From Paracoccaceae bacterium (GTDB lineage Bacteria > Pseudomonadota > Alphaproteobacteria > Rhodobacterales > Rhodobacteraceae): a stretch of 64,000 bases of DNA. Of the stretch, positions 1 through 8,921 are shown piece after piece. Within the stretch, counting starts at the first letter, position 1, and every line of letters begins with the position of its first letter. The notes under the pieces are model-generated. The model was not told where the DNA came from. It worked only from the letters and a program-made list of their open reading frames with translations, and made no database searches. Position numbers and translations under genes: made by a program. The stretch spans positions 1 through 64,000 of the forward strand of contig JANSYF010000003.1 of NCBI GenBank assembly GCA_024742575.1, given 5' to 3'.

Positions 1-50
1 GCTCGAAGATCGCCCGCCGACACGTCTTTCCGTGTGATTTCAACTGCCAT
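1..50 (-). CDS. 5' end of a truncated gene, possibly IS630-type transposase
   Basis: An ATG at base 50 on the minus strand opens a frame that is still open at base 1. It gives 16 complete codons, MAVEITRKDVSAGDLR. A GGAGG ribosome-binding site lies about 6 bases upstream, so a real gene start is likely. The opening 'ITRKDVSAGDLR' resembles what I recall of the N-terminal helix of IS630-family transposases (a hydrophobic-T-R-x-D-x-x-A-x-x-L-R pattern). That is a weak, memory-based resemblance over 16 residues, and the product cannot be decided without the sequence to the left. Confidence 0.4.
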   Translation of the reverse strand, partial: MAVEITRKDVSAGDLR

Positions 51-210
51 CAAAGCCTCCATCGTTTGAAGACAGTGATTCAGATTTTTCTGCAGAAGGG
101 AATCCTCTGCGAGTCAAACAATCAGGCCGTTGGTATCATACCCAAGCAACGTAGCGCTGCCAATTTGGTTGCAACGCCAGCGCAAAATGTTTTCGATTTT
201 GACACACCAA

Positions 211-250
211 AACGAAACAGGCCGGGCATAGAACCCGGCCTGTCGTTTCA
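211..250 (-). terminator. Rho-independent terminator behind gcvP
   Basis: A perfect 10-bp stem (217-226 ACAGGCCGGG with 234-243 CCCGGCCTGT) closes a 7-base loop 31 bases beyond the gcvP stop. Read on the minus strand it is followed by TTTCGTTTT, which fits an intrinsic terminator for the gcvTHP transcript. Confidence 0.8.
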
Positions 251-281
251 ACAAATCACTGATGCGCCTGCGGCGCAGTTG

Positions 282-3125
282 TTACTCTGCCGCCTCGGCG
301 TAATCCTCCATCGGCGGACAGGTGCAGATCAGGTGCCTGTCGCCATAGGCGTTGTCGACCCGGTTAACAGGCGGCCAGTACTTGTCGACCCGGAACGCAC
401 CTTTGGGGAAACAGCCCTGTTCACGGCTATAGGGCCGGTCCCAGTCGCGCACGAGATCTTCCATCGTATGCGGCGCAAGCTTGAGCGGATTGACCTCGCG
501 GTCCATCTCGCCCGCTTCGATCTCGCGGATCTCCTCGCGGATCGCCAGCATCGCATCGCAAAATCGGTCCAACTCGGCCTTCGTCTCCGACTCGGTCGGT
601 TCCACCATCAACGTGCCTGCAACAGGCCAACTCATCGTCGGCGCGTGGAAGCCCGCATCCATCAAACGTTTCGCGATATCTTCGACAGTGACCCCAGCGG
701 TTTTCTCGAACGGACGTACGTCTAGAATACACTCATGTGCCACACGCCCCTTTTCCCCACGATAAAGCACGTCAAACGCCCCCTCGAGCCGTGTCGCGAT
801 ATAGTTCGCGTTCAGGATCGCAACGCGCGTCGCCTGCGTCAGACCCTCGCCCCCCATCATCAGGCAATAGGCCCACGAGATCGGCAAGAGCGACGGCGAC
901 CCGAATGGCGCCGCACTAACCGCGCCTTCACCAGACACCGGATCACCCGGCAGGTGCGGAATCAGGTGCGCCTTCACACCAATCGGCCCCATGCCCGGCC
1001 CACCGCCACCATGCGGAATGCAGAACGTCTTGTGCAGGTTCAGGTGGCTCACATCACCACCCAAATCACCAGGCCGCGACAGACCCACCATGGCGTTCAT
1101 GTTGGCCCCGTCGATATAGACCTGACCGCCATGCTCATGGGTGATCGCGCACACGTCCTTGACCGTGCCTTCGAACACGCCATGGGTCGACGGATAAGTG
1201 ATCATCGTCCCGGCAAGGTTCTCGGAATGCTGTTCCGCCTTGGCGCGGAAATCATCAAGGTCGATAGAACCGTTGGCATCGCATTTCACCGGCACGACTT
1301 TCCAGCCAACCATCTGGGCCGAGGCTGGGTTGGTTCCATGCGCGTTGACCGGGATCAGGCAAATGTTCCGATGCCCCTGCCCGTTTGCGCTGTGGTAGCC
1401 TGCAATCGATAAAAGCCCCGCATACTCCCCCTGCGCACCAGAGTTCGGCTGCATTGAAATCGCGTCATATCCGGTGATCGTGCACAGCTTGGCGTTCAGA
1501 TCCCCGATCAGCGCATGATACCCACGCACCTGATCATTGGGCACATACGGATGAATATCGGCGAACTCGCGCCAACTCACCGGCATCATCTCGGCCGCTG
1601 AATTGAGCTTCATCGTGCACGACCCAAGCGGGATCATCGCGCGGTCAAGCGCCAGATCGCGGTCCGCAAGACGGCGCATGTAGCGCATCATCTCGGTCTC
1701 GGCCCGGTTCATGTGGAAAACGTCATGCTGCAAATACTCTGAGGTGCGGATCAAACCATCCGGCAAGCGGTAGTCCGGCGTCAGATTATCGTCGTTCTTG
1801 AGCAAACCAAAGGCACGCCAAACCGCCTCAATGGTCGCCGGACGCGATTTCTCGTCCATCGTGATGCCGATCTTGGTCTTGCCAACGGCCCGCAGGTTCA
1901 ACCCTTCCCGCACCGCCGCTTGCAGCACGCCACGCTGCAAGAGGCCCACATCAACGGTGATCGTGTCGAAATACGCCTCGGGTTCAACCTTGAACCCCGC
2001 CGCTTCCAACCCCTTGGCCATCCGCACCGTCTTGCGGTGGATGCGCTGTGCAATCGCCCGCAAACCCTTGGGCCCATGGAACACGGCATAAAAGCCAGCC
2101 ATCGCCGCCAGCAACGCCTGCGCGGTACACACGTTCGATGTAGCCTTTTCACGACGGATGTGCTGTTCGCGGGTCTGCAGGGACAGCCGGTAGGCCTTGT
2201 TGCCATGGCTGTCGATGGAGATACCGACGATCCGTCCCGGCATCGCGCGCTTATAGTCGTCCTTGGTCGCCATATAAGCCGCGTGCGGACCACCATAGCC
2301 AAGCGGTATCCCGAACCGCTGGGTCGATCCCACAGCAATATCCGCCCCCATCGCACCCGGCTCTTTCAGCAGGCAAAGCGCCATGGGATCCGCAGACATG
2401 ATGGCAATCGCCTTGGCACCATGAAGCCGCGCAATATCATCGGTGAAATCGCGCAGATGCCCATAGGTGCCCGGATACTGGAAAATCGCGCCGAACACCG
2501 CTTCTGGGTCCATATCGGCCACAGTGCCAACGATCACCTCGATCCCCAAGGGGGCCGCACGCGTCTTCATGACCGAGATGTTCTGCGGATGACAGTTCTC
2601 GTCCACAAAGAAAGCCTTGGCCTTTGATTTCGCCACCCGCTGCGCCATCGTCATCGCCTCGGCACAGGCCGTCGCTTCATCCAGCAGTGATGCGTTCGCA
2701 ATCTCCAGACCAGTCAGGTCGCTGACCATGGTCTGATAATTCAACAGCGCTTCCAGGCGCCCTTGGCTGATCTCGGGCTGATACGGCGTATAGGCCGTGT
2801 ACCAGGCCGGGTTTTCAAAGATGTTCCGCTGGATCGCAGGCGGAGTGACCGTGCCGTGATACCCCATCCCGATCAACGAGGTCAAAACCTCGTTCTGCGA
2901 GGCGGTTTCGCGCATATGGTATAGCAATTCCCGTTCGGACAGCGCTTTGCCGAAATTCAGAGGTTCTGCTTGGCGGATGCTTTCGGGCACAGTCTGGGAA
3001 ATCAGGTCGTCAAGCTTTGACACCCCGACCGAAGCCAGCATCTCGGCCATCTCGGCAGGGGATGGGCCGATGTGACGCCGGTTGGCAAAATCATACGGCA
3101 GATAGTCGATGGCATCATAACCCAT
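282..3125 (-). CDS. gcvP: Glycine dehydrogenase (decarboxylating), P-protein of the glycine cleavage system
   Basis: This is the PLP-dependent P-protein. It decarboxylates glycine and passes the aminomethyl group to the lipoyl arm of GcvH in the cytoplasmic glycine cleavage complex. The 947-residue length is that of the single-chain (fused P1/P2) form. The PLP lysine is in the C-terminal half in [18 protein letters not shown] (about Lys699), followed by the Gly-rich loop typical of the family. I chose ATG 3125 ([13 protein letters not shown]) because AAGGAG sits just upstream; an in-frame extension to 3242 has no family-like sequence. It is the last gene of gcvT-gcvH-gcvP, separated from gcvH by 134 bp that hold a hairpin and a dispersed Rhodobacterales-type motif. 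Expression should follow the glycine riboswitch ahead of gcvT. Confidence 0.97.
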   Translation of the reverse strand: MGYDAIDYLPYDFANRRHIGPSPAEMAEMLASVGVSKLDDLISQTVPESIRQAEPLNFGKALSERELLYHMRETASQNEVLTSLIGMGYHGTVTPPAIQRNIFENPAWYTAYTPYQPEISQGRLEALLNYQTMVSDLTGLEIANASLLDEATACAEAMTMAQRVAKSKAKAFFVDENCHPQNISVMKTRAAPLGIEVIVGTVADMDPEAVFGAIFQYPGTYGHLRDFTDDIARLHGAKAIAIMSADPMALCLLKEPGAMGADIAVGSTQRFGIPLGYGGPHAAYMATKDDYKRAMPGRIVGISIDSHGNKAYRLSLQTREQHIRREKATSNVCTAQALLAAMAGFYAVFHGPKGLRAIAQRIHRKTVRMAKGLEAAGFKVEPEAYFDTITVDVGLLQRGVLQAAVREGLNLRAVGKTKIGITMDEKSRPATIEAVWRAFGLLKNDDNLTPDYRLPDGLIRTSEYLQHDVFHMNRAETEMMRYMRRLADRDLALDRAMIPLGSCTMKLNSAAEMMPVSWREFADIHPYVPNDQVRGYHALIGDLNAKLCTITGYDAISMQPNSGAQGEYAGLLSIAGYHSANGQGHRNICLIPVNAHGTNPASAQMVGWKVVPVKCDANGSIDLDDFRAKAEQHSENLAGTMITYPSTHGVFEGTVKDVCAITHEHGGQVYIDGANMNAMVGLSRPGDLGGDVSHLNLHKTFCIPHGGGGPGMGPIGVKAHLIPHLPGDPVSGEGAVSAAPFGSPSLLPISWAYCLMMGGEGLTQATRVAILNANYIATRLEGAFDVLYRGEKGRVAHECILDVRPFEKTAGVTVEDIAKRLMDAGFHAPTMSWPVAGTLMVEPTESETKAELDRFCDAMLAIREEIREIEAGEMDREVNPLKLAPHTMEDLVRDWDRPYSREQGCFPKGAFRVDKYWPPVNRVDNAYGDRHLICTCPPMEDYAEAAE

Positions 3126-3162
3126 GTCGCTCTCCTTGCGATTGGGAACGGCAAACCGTCCC

Positions 3163-3189
3163 CTGCTTCTTCTTTTTCCAAATATGCCC
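3163..3189 (-). repeat. Dispersed intergenic motif (TATTTGGAAAAAGAAGAAG type)
   Basis: On the minus strand this reads GGGCATATTTGGAAAAAGAA followed by GAAGCAG. I recognise it as the kind of 'TATTT..(A/C)AAAAAGAAGAAG' intergenic motif that recurs in Rhodobacteraceae genomes. Only one copy is seen in this window, so the repeat status rests on prior knowledge. It lies in the gcvH-gcvP gap, next to a weak hairpin at about 3143-3162. Confidence 0.35.
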
Positions 3190-3232
3190 ACGCGACAGCT
3201 GCCAGTGGCACGTTCAGTTGGGGCAATGCGAA

Positions 3233-3250
3233 GGGCGGACAACTCCGCCC
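3233..3250 (-). other. Small hairpin between gcvH and gcvP
   Basis: Perfect 7-bp stem, GGGCGGA (3233-3239) with TCCGCCC (3244-3250), and a 4-base loop, 9 bases beyond the gcvH stop. No T-run follows on either strand. It may stabilise the upstream gcvTH mRNA or mark a processing site rather than terminate. Confidence 0.45.
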
Positions 3251-3259
3251 CTCATGGGA

Positions 3260-3619
3260 TCAACCGATATATTTTTTGTACGCGGCCTCATCCATCATGT
3301 CGTCAAGCGCCGACATGTCCTCGATCTTCATTTTGAAGAACCACGCCTCACCCTCCGCGTCATCGTTGACCTTGCCGGGCTCGTCCACCAACGCTTCGTT
3401 GACCTCGGTTATCTCGCCATCCAAAGGTGCCAGGATGTCCGACGCCGCCTTGACCGACTCAATCACCACAACCTCATCATCCTTGCTGACGGTGGTGCCT
3501 TCATCGGGCAGTTCGATAAAAACCACATCGCCCAATTGTTCCGCGGCATGTGCCGTAATGCCAACAACCACTTCGTCGCCTTCGACGCGCAGCCATTCAT
3601 GTTCTTCGGTGAATTTCAT
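3260..3619 (-). CDS. gcvH: Glycine cleavage system H protein
   Basis: A 119-residue lipoyl carrier protein that shuttles the aminomethyl intermediate between GcvP, GcvT and lipoamide dehydrogenase. The sequence begins [22 protein letters not shown], the standard GcvH opening. The lipoylated lysine is Lys57 in [15 protein letters not shown] 3619 is chosen because everything upstream in frame is unlike the family. The C terminus ([10 protein letters not shown]) is also typical. It lies 19 bp after gcvT and before gcvP. Confidence 0.97.
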   Translation of the reverse strand: MKFTEEHEWLRVEGDEVVVGITAHAAEQLGDVVFIELPDEGTTVSKDDEVVVIESVKAASDILAPLDGEITEVNEALVDEPGKVNDDAEGEAWFFKMKIEDMSALDDMMDEAAYKKYIG

Positions 3620-3638
3620 ATAGTCCCTCTTGGTGTGA

Positions 3639-4763
3639 TTATCGTTTGAACCCTGCCGCCACGAAGGGCAGTTTGGCAACAGAAACAGGCAAGCGTTTGC
3701 CACGGACTTCGCCAAAAAGCGCGGTGCCAATCTCGGCAAAGGACGCACCGACATAGCCCATCGCAACCGGCGCTCCTATAGTTGGACCAAATCCGCCGGA
3801 TGTGACGGTACCAACCGGCGTTTCTGCGTCGGGTGAAGCAAAAAGTTCGGTGCCCTCCCGCATCGGCGCGCGACCTTCGGGAATAAGACCAACGCGCTTG
3901 CGTGAAACGCCGTCCGCCATTTCGCTCAGGATGCGTGTGGCACCGGGGAACCCGCCCTCGCGGTCGCCACCCAAGCGGCGCGTTTTCTGGATGCCCCAGG
4001 TTAGCCCACCCTCTACGGGCGAGGTTGTGTCGTCGATGTCATGCCCATAAAGGCACAGCCCCGCCTCAAGGCGGAGCGAATCCCGTGCGCCAAGACCAAT
4101 GGCCTCCACATCTTGATGCGCCAGCAATGCTTGAGCGAGGTCTTTGGCGGCGGCCAAAGGCACGGATATCTCATATCCGTCTTCCCCCGTGTAACCCGAT
4201 CGCGAAACCCAGCATTCCGCACCCGCAATTGGCACCGTCGCCACGTCCATGAACCGCATCTCGGCCAGTGACGGGTGATGCTCTGCCAAAACGGCTTCGG
4301 CCTTTGGCCCCTGCAAGGCCAACAGCGCCCGGTTCTCCAATAGTTTGACGGTCACTTCTGGCTCCAGAGCGGCGCGCATCCGCGCGACATCCGCGTCCTT
4401 GCAGGCCGCATTGACCACGACGAACAGGTGATCGCCGCGATTGGCAAACATCAGATCGTCCTCGATCCCGCCCTCGTCATTGGTGAAGAACCCATAGCGC
4501 TGACGGTCCTCGCCCAGTCCCAGCACATCCTGTGGGATTAACCGCTCCAAAGCCGCTTTCGCCACCTTTGGGTCTTCAGATCGCAGGATCACCTGCCCCA
4601 TGTGGCTGACATCGAACAAACCGGCGGCGGCACGGCAATGCAGGTGTTCCTTCATGACGCCAAGGCTGTATTGTACCGGCATCTCGTAGCCCGCGAACGG
4701 CACCATTTTGGCCCCAAGACCGACATGCAGATCGTATAGCGGTGTGCGTTTCAAATCGCTCAC
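3639..4763 (-). CDS. gcvT: Aminomethyltransferase, T-protein of the glycine cleavage system
   Basis: A 374-residue tetrahydrofolate-dependent T-protein that releases ammonia and makes 5,10-methylene-THF from the aminomethyl-lipoyl GcvH. Family signatures are [24 protein letters not shown] near the N terminus, [15 protein letters not shown], and [12 protein letters not shown] in the middle. The start is taken as GTG 4763 ([13 protein letters not shown]); GAAGG lies about 10 bases upstream. An ATG-initiated extension to 4829 would run into the riboswitch expression region and adds non-conserved residues. First gene of the gcvTHP operon. Confidence 0.95.
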   Translation of the reverse strand: MSDLKRTPLYDLHVGLGAKMVPFAGYEMPVQYSLGVMKEHLHCRAAAGLFDVSHMGQVILRSEDPKVAKAALERLIPQDVLGLGEDRQRYGFFTNDEGGIEDDLMFANRGDHLFVVVNAACKDADVARMRAALEPEVTVKLLENRALLALQGPKAEAVLAEHHPSLAEMRFMDVATVPIAGAECWVSRSGYTGEDGYEISVPLAAAKDLAQALLAHQDVEAIGLGARDSLRLEAGLCLYGHDIDDTTSPVEGGLTWGIQKTRRLGGDREGGFPGATRILSEMADGVSRKRVGLIPEGRAPMREGTELFASPDAETPVGTVTSGGFGPTIGAPVAMGYVGASFAEIGTALFGEVRGKRLPVSVAKLPFVAAGFKR

Positions 4764-4821
4764 GCGGCATCCCTTCACATTTGACCGGGTGCATGTGAAA
4801 CGACAACCGGCATATTCCACC

Positions 4822-4837
4822 CTGCGCATATGCGCAG
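4822..4837 (-). promoter_or_regulatory. 16-base perfect palindrome in the gcvT leader
   Basis: CTGCGCATATGCGCAG is perfectly self-complementary and lies between the riboswitch aptamers and the gcvT start, about 58 bases before the GTG. In RNA it could form a short hairpin within the expression platform; as DNA it could be a dimeric protein site. No T-run follows, so a terminator is not evident. Confidence 0.4.
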
Positions 4838-4844
4838 ACGTCCT

Positions 4845-5002
4845 ATGCCCCCTCTGTCCTTTCGCCTGAGATCGTTATCCCTTCGGCGTTCCGGGTCAGG
4901 CCCGAAATCTCTCCAGAGTTTATGTCCGCGACGGTCCTTCGGCCTGAGAGTTTCCGGGGGCGGTTGCTCCTTCGGCACCGGTCAAAACCGGTTCTCCCAT
5001 CG
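4845..5002 (-). ncRNA. Tandem glycine riboswitch (gcvT motif)
   Basis: The minus strand carries two consecutive copies of the glycine aptamer core. Copy 1 starts at GGGAGAACCGG (about 5000) and continues with GCCGAAGGAGCAA and CTCTCAGGCCGAAGGACCG. Copy 2 starts at CTGGAGAGA (about 4917) and continues with CGCCGAAGGGATAACGATCTC and CAGGCGAAAGGACAGAGGGG. A -10-like TATACA at 5007-5012 would place transcription start close to the first aptamer, although no good -35 is seen. Tandem glycine aptamers ahead of gcvT normally act as an ON switch, so excess glycine would induce gcvTHP. The expression platform is not obvious: there is no clear terminator before gcvT, so translational control is as likely. 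Confidence 0.93.
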
Positions 5003-5046
5003 TGGATGTATACTGTCGTAGACCGTTTTCGCGACGGCCTCAAGTC

Positions 5047-5526
5047 TCAAACTGAAAGCGCGGCCTCGCGGGCTGTGCAGGCACGTTCGGGATTGAGAAT
5101 ATCCAAGAGGTCAGCGTTTGTGCAGACCAGCGCATCCAGCGTGATTGGATCAAGCGAGCGATAGAATGCTTCGACTGCATCTGTCAAAGCTGTCCGCAAG
5201 CGGCATGCATCCTTAAGCGGACAGGTGTTGTCGACATCGGCAAAACACTCGGCTAGCGGCACAGGGGCCTCTAGCACGCGAAATACATCACCAATCTGGA
5301 TCTCGTCCGCCGGGCGCCCCAGTTCAAGCCCACCATTGCGGCCACGCTGGGTGTGCAGGAACCCAAGTTGCCCAAGCTGGTTGATGACCTGAGCAAGATG
5401 GTTTTCCGATGCGTTGCAGCGCTGTGCAATTTCGGACTTGGTAACAAGGCGGCCCGTATTGGCGGCGCAGAACATGAGGACACGCATCGCAATGTTGGTT
5501 CGTTTGGTGACACGCAAAGCTAGCAT
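5047..5526 (-). CDS. Rrf2-family regulator, NsrR-type (nitric-oxide-sensing iron-sulfur repressor)
   Basis: A winged-helix Rrf2 protein: VTKRTNIAMRVLMFCAA, then VTKSEIAQRCNASENHLAQVINQL (recognition helix), then the wing TQRGRNGGLELGRP. It has three cysteines spaced C-x7-C-x5-C (ECFADVDNTCPLKDAC), the spacing of the NsrR [4Fe-4S] site, which points to NO sensing rather than IscR or RirA. I place the start at ATG 5526 (MLALRVTKRT); a TTG at 5517 has better spacing from AAAGG. The in-frame ATG at 5565 lies only 9 bp from the FNR box and upstream of the transcription start that box would predict. NsrR or a close paralogue is the best guess; targets are not shown. Confidence 0.8.
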   Translation of the reverse strand: MLALRVTKRTNIAMRVLMFCAANTGRLVTKSEIAQRCNASENHLAQVINQLGQLGFLHTQRGRNGGLELGRPADEIQIGDVFRVLEAPVPLAECFADVDNTCPLKDACRLRTALTDAVEAFYRSLDPITLDALVCTNADLLDILNPERACTAREAALSV

Positions 5527-5573
5527 CCTTTCAGATCGATTGGCTAAACCTACGGGTTCATGCAAAGTTGTCT

Positions 5574-5587
5574 TTGATATACATCAA
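5574..5587. promoter_or_regulatory. Perfect FNR/FnrL box
   Basis: TTGAT-ATAC-ATCAA is an exact match to the FNR consensus TTGAT-N4-ATCAA. It lies between the divergent NsrR-type gene and the gene at 5610. A class II position (-41.5) would put the minus-strand transcription start near 5539, just ahead of the 5526 start. The same distance to the right falls inside the 5610 gene. Oxygen-responsive activation of the regulator is therefore the better reading. Confidence 0.75.
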
Positions 5588-5609
5588 CCAATTGTGAGCA
5601 GATAATCCT

Positions 5610-6173
5610 GTGAAGCACCCCCATTTTTTCGGTTACGGATCTCTAGTGAACCGCAACACCCACGATTTCTCACCGCTTCATGCTTCCCAGATCACAGGGT
5701 GGCGGCGCGTCTGGCAGCGTGCGCCAAACCGGCCAGTCGCGTTTCTGTCGGTCATTGCGGATGAGGACAGCACACTAGACGGCGTGATCGCGCCTGTGCC
5801 GAACGATGACTGGATGGCTTTGGATGCCCGCGAATTTTCTTATGCGCGGTTGCCTGTCACGGACTCGGTCAAGCACGCGGCGCCCTATGTGCGCGATATC
5901 TCGATCTATGCGATCCCACCCCATGACTCAGCACCTCCGAATAAGGATCACCCGATCTTACTCAGCTACGTCGATGCGGTGTTTCAAGGTTACCTTCGAG
6001 AATTCGGCAAAGCGGGTGCTGAACGGTTCTGCACAACCACCGATGGCTGGGACACTCCTGTGCGCGACGATCGAATGCAGCCCATCTATCCACGCGCCCA
6101 ACAGCTTACCCGAGAAGAGCAAGCTTTCGTCGATGACATGTTGCTGACTCTGCGCGCCAAGGTGTTCGCCTGA
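5610..6173 (+). CDS. Gamma-glutamylcyclotransferase-like (AIG2/GGCT fold) protein
   Basis: 187 residues. The N-terminal FFGYGSLVNRNT carries the YGSL signature of the cyclotransferase fold, with a later DAREFSYARLPV segment where the family has its catalytic acid. Such enzymes release 5-oxoproline from gamma-glutamyl peptides, but substrates vary and none can be assigned here. The start is GTG 5610 (MKHPHFFGYGSL); the Shine-Dalgarno sequence is weak. The TGA stop overlaps the ATG of the next gene (TGATG), so the two are translationally coupled. It is divergent from the NsrR-type regulator across the FNR box. Confidence 0.75.
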   Translation: MKHPHFFGYGSLVNRNTHDFSPLHASQITGWRRVWQRAPNRPVAFLSVIADEDSTLDGVIAPVPNDDWMALDAREFSYARLPVTDSVKHAAPYVRDISIYAIPPHDSAPPNKDHPILLSYVDAVFQGYLREFGKAGAERFCTTTDGWDTPVRDDRMQPIYPRAQQLTREEQAFVDDMLLTLRAKVFA

Positions 6174-7420
6174 TGCGCGAACGAATTTTGCTTTGGCTCA
6201 CTCGCCTATGGCGCCGCCCCGGCATCCGCATTTCCGCCTTTGGCGGAGCTGCTTTGCTTGTGGCCCTGGTGGCACCACTGGTCGACCGATCGCTGCCCGA
6301 GTCGCTTGTCGAACGCTTCTCGCGCGAGGCGGTTCTGCCGATCCTCAACATTCTCGCCTCGTCGATGCTGGCCGTCACAACCTTTTCGCTTGGCATCATG
6401 GTGCAGGCGTTCCGTTCAGCCGCAGGTCAGGCCACACCGCGTGTGTACCGGCTCCTCATGCAAGATATGACTACGCTCAATGTGATGTCTGTCTTTGTCG
6501 GGGCCTTCCTGTTTTCCTTGGCCTCAATAGTGATGTTCCGCGCCGGCTTCTACGGCGATTCCGCTGCTGTGATCGTCTTTGGCTTGACCATGGTCTGCAT
6601 CCTGATGATCGTGATCGCGATCCTGCGTTGGATCGCGCATCTTAGTCAGTTGGGCAGCCTGCACCACACTTTGAACCTTGTCGAAGACGCCGCCAAAAGA
6701 CCGTTGCAGCGGCTGGCACGGAAATCCAATTTGGGTGCGCGACCTGCAGAAAACTCTCCCAATGCTCCAAAAGGCGCAACGCCGCTTATGGCGCCACGGT
6801 CAGGCTATGTGCAGTTTCTATCGCTGGCCGAACTCAACGATCAACTTACAGAAAGCGACGCCACAATCTGGGTCTTTGCACCACCCGGCAGTTGGGTGCT
6901 CAAGGGTACCCCGATAGCTTATATCGAGGGCGAATGCGACGCCGACAAACTGATTGAGAATTTTACACTTGGCGATGAACGCACGGTCGAACAGGACGCC
7001 CGCTTTGGACTTGTCATTTTGTCAGAGGTCGCGTCGCGCGCCCTGTCTCCTGGCGTGAACGATCCTGGAACGGCGATCGACGTGATCCATCGCATCGAAC
7101 GCATTCTTTGGTCTTTGGGTCAGGGCATGATCGACGAAAACCGCGACACCAAGGTGGAGTTTGAAAAGATCATCATCGGCACCGTGACAGCCGAAGACCT
7201 GCTGAACGACGGGTTTGCAAGCCTGATGCAAGATGGCGGCAACCGATTTGACGTAATGGCTCAAATGCTCAAGGCCGCGAACCGGCTAAGCAAAAGCGAT
7301 TGGTCCGATCTTGCCAAAGCAGCCGAAAAGACGAGAGACACCGCATTAGGGATTATCGACCGCAAGATCGACGACCCCGATGCGGTGAAATCACTTCACG
7401 AAAGGGCGAATCGCACTTAG
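6173..7420 (+). CDS. DUF2254 family inner-membrane protein
   Basis: 415 residues. Hydrophobic segments lie at about residues 22-40, 58-78, 105-125 and 133-153. A large soluble C-terminal half follows, with GYVQFLSLAEL and the family-typical DARFGLVILSEVASRALSPGVNDPGTAIDVI. The biochemical role of DUF2254 proteins is not established to my knowledge. It starts within the stop of the cyclotransferase-like gene. Its TAG stop overlaps the end of convergent gltX by 4 bases. Confidence 0.85.
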   Translation: MRERILLWLTRLWRRPGIRISAFGGAALLVALVAPLVDRSLPESLVERFSREAVLPILNILASSMLAVTTFSLGIMVQAFRSAAGQATPRVYRLLMQDMTTLNVMSVFVGAFLFSLASIVMFRAGFYGDSAAVIVFGLTMVCILMIVIAILRWIAHLSQLGSLHHTLNLVEDAAKRPLQRLARKSNLGARPAENSPNAPKGATPLMAPRSGYVQFLSLAELNDQLTESDATIWVFAPPGSWVLKGTPIAYIEGECDADKLIENFTLGDERTVEQDARFGLVILSEVASRALSPGVNDPGTAIDVIHRIERILWSLGQGMIDENRDTKVEFEKIIIGTVTAEDLLNDGFASLMQDGGNRFDVMAQMLKAANRLSKSDWSDLAKAAEKTRDTALGIIDRKIDDPDAVKSLHERANRT

Positions 7421-8754
7421 GTCTTTGCCAGCTTGCGCGCCGGTATGGTCTGCAAAAGCGGCAGCAAATCTGCCATTTCCGGTCCCCGCTCCTGTCCGGT
7501 CAGCGCTTTGCGCAGTGGCATGAAAAGGCCTTTCCCCTTGCGACCTGTTACCTCTTTCACGGCGCTGGTCCAATTGCTCCAAGCATCAGGGCCAAGCGGC
7601 CCTTCGGGTAGCAGCGCCATGGCATCGGCGATGAACTCTGCGTCTTCGTCCTCGACCATCGGTTCAGCACCATTCGCGCACAAATCCCACCACTTGGGGA
7701 TGTCACGCCGCGTGGTGATGTTATCACGGGCCACGTTCCAGAACGCCTCGGCTTTGTCTGCCGGAACGCCCAGCGCGTCCAGTTCGCCTTTAACGGCTGA
7801 AACATCCAAAGCATGCAGCTTGCGCGCAGTCAGCGGGAACAGGTCTTCATGATCGAACTTCGTCGGGGCAGATCCAAACTGGCTGAGGTCAAATCCGTCC
7901 GCGATTTCGTCCAGCGACATCCTCAATTCCACCGGCTGCGACGACCCAAGCCGCGCCATCAGGCTCAACAGCGCTTCTGGCTCAACACCCTGTTCGCGCA
8001 GATCGCGTAGCGCCAACGTGCCCAGACGTTTGGACAGCGACTCGCCCTGCGGGCCGGTCAGCAACGAATGGTGCGCAAAAGACGGTACCGTTCCGCCCAA
8101 GGCACGAATAATTTGGATCTGCGTCGCCGTGTTGGTCACATGGTCCGATCCGCGCACGACATGGCTGACACCCATTTCGGTGTCGTCCACGACCGAGGCC
8201 AACGTATAAAGGATCTGGCCATCCGCGCGGATCAACACAGGGTCGCTGACGCTGGCCGCATCAATTGAGATGTCGCCAAGAATACCATCGGTCCACTCGA
8301 TCCGCTCTTGATCCAGCTTAAAGCGCCATACACCGTCGCCCCTTTCGGCGCGCAGTTTCGCTTTTTCATCGTCGGACAAGGCCAGCGCCGCGCGGTCATA
8401 GACCGGCGGCTTGCCCATGTTCAGCTGCTTCTTGCGCTTGAGATCCAGTTCTGTTGGTGTCTCGAAAGCCTCGTAAAACCGCCCCATCTCGCGTAGCTTT
8501 TCCGCTGCTGCGTGGTACTGATCCAACCGCTCTGATTGCCGCTCTACGCGGTCCCATGTCAGGCCCAACCACTCCAGATCCTGCTTAAGAGCGTCGACAT
8601 ACTCTTCTTTCGAGCGCTCGGGATCGGTGTCGTCGATACGCAGGATGAACGTGCCGCCAGATTTGCGGGCGATCAAGTGATTGAACAAGGCGGTGCGCAG
8701 GTTGCCGACATGGATGTAACCGGTGGGCGACGGCGCGAAACGGGTGGTTGTCAT
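7417..8754 (-). CDS. gltX: Glutamate--tRNA ligase
   Basis: A 445-residue class I synthetase that charges tRNA with glutamate. The HIGH-type motif is at residues 6-19 (APSPTGYIHVGNLR) and the KMSKS-type motif is the variant SLSKRLG within GPQGESLSKRLGTLALRD. The Rossmann segment FILRIDDTDPERSKEEYVDAL is also conserved. At 445 residues it is slightly shorter than the roughly 470 usual in E. coli-like enzymes, as in many alphaproteobacterial GltX proteins. Alphaproteobacteria often carry two gltX copies, one of them the discriminating form that makes Glu-tRNA(Gln) for GatCAB; which one this is cannot be told from the sequence alone. Confidence 0.95.
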   Translation of the reverse strand: MTTTRFAPSPTGYIHVGNLRTALFNHLIARKSGGTFILRIDDTDPERSKEEYVDALKQDLEWLGLTWDRVERQSERLDQYHAAAEKLREMGRFYEAFETPTELDLKRKKQLNMGKPPVYDRAALALSDDEKAKLRAERGDGVWRFKLDQERIEWTDGILGDISIDAASVSDPVLIRADGQILYTLASVVDDTEMGVSHVVRGSDHVTNTATQIQIIRALGGTVPSFAHHSLLTGPQGESLSKRLGTLALRDLREQGVEPEALLSLMARLGSSQPVELRMSLDEIADGFDLSQFGSAPTKFDHEDLFPLTARKLHALDVSAVKGELDALGVPADKAEAFWNVARDNITTRRDIPKWWDLCANGAEPMVEDEDAEFIADAMALLPEGPLGPDAWSNWTSAVKEVTGRKGKGLFMPLRKALTGQERGPEMADLLPLLQTIPARKLAKT

Positions 8755-8921
8755 GGACTATGTCTCCTGTTGTTCGCGCTTTCCCACATAGGGATGCTTT
8801 TGTCCAGAAAGCCCCGCACCAATGCCCTGCATCCTTGCACAGTCACGAAGGCGTGAATGCACAAGCTTTGATGGGTTTTACAGCTACACTCACACACATT
8901 CCAATTAGGGGAGCGATCATT

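Noticed and set aside
5271-5513. 80-residue frame inside the Rrf2 gene
   Set aside because: Alternative frame of a gene with a clear winged-helix and cysteine motif.
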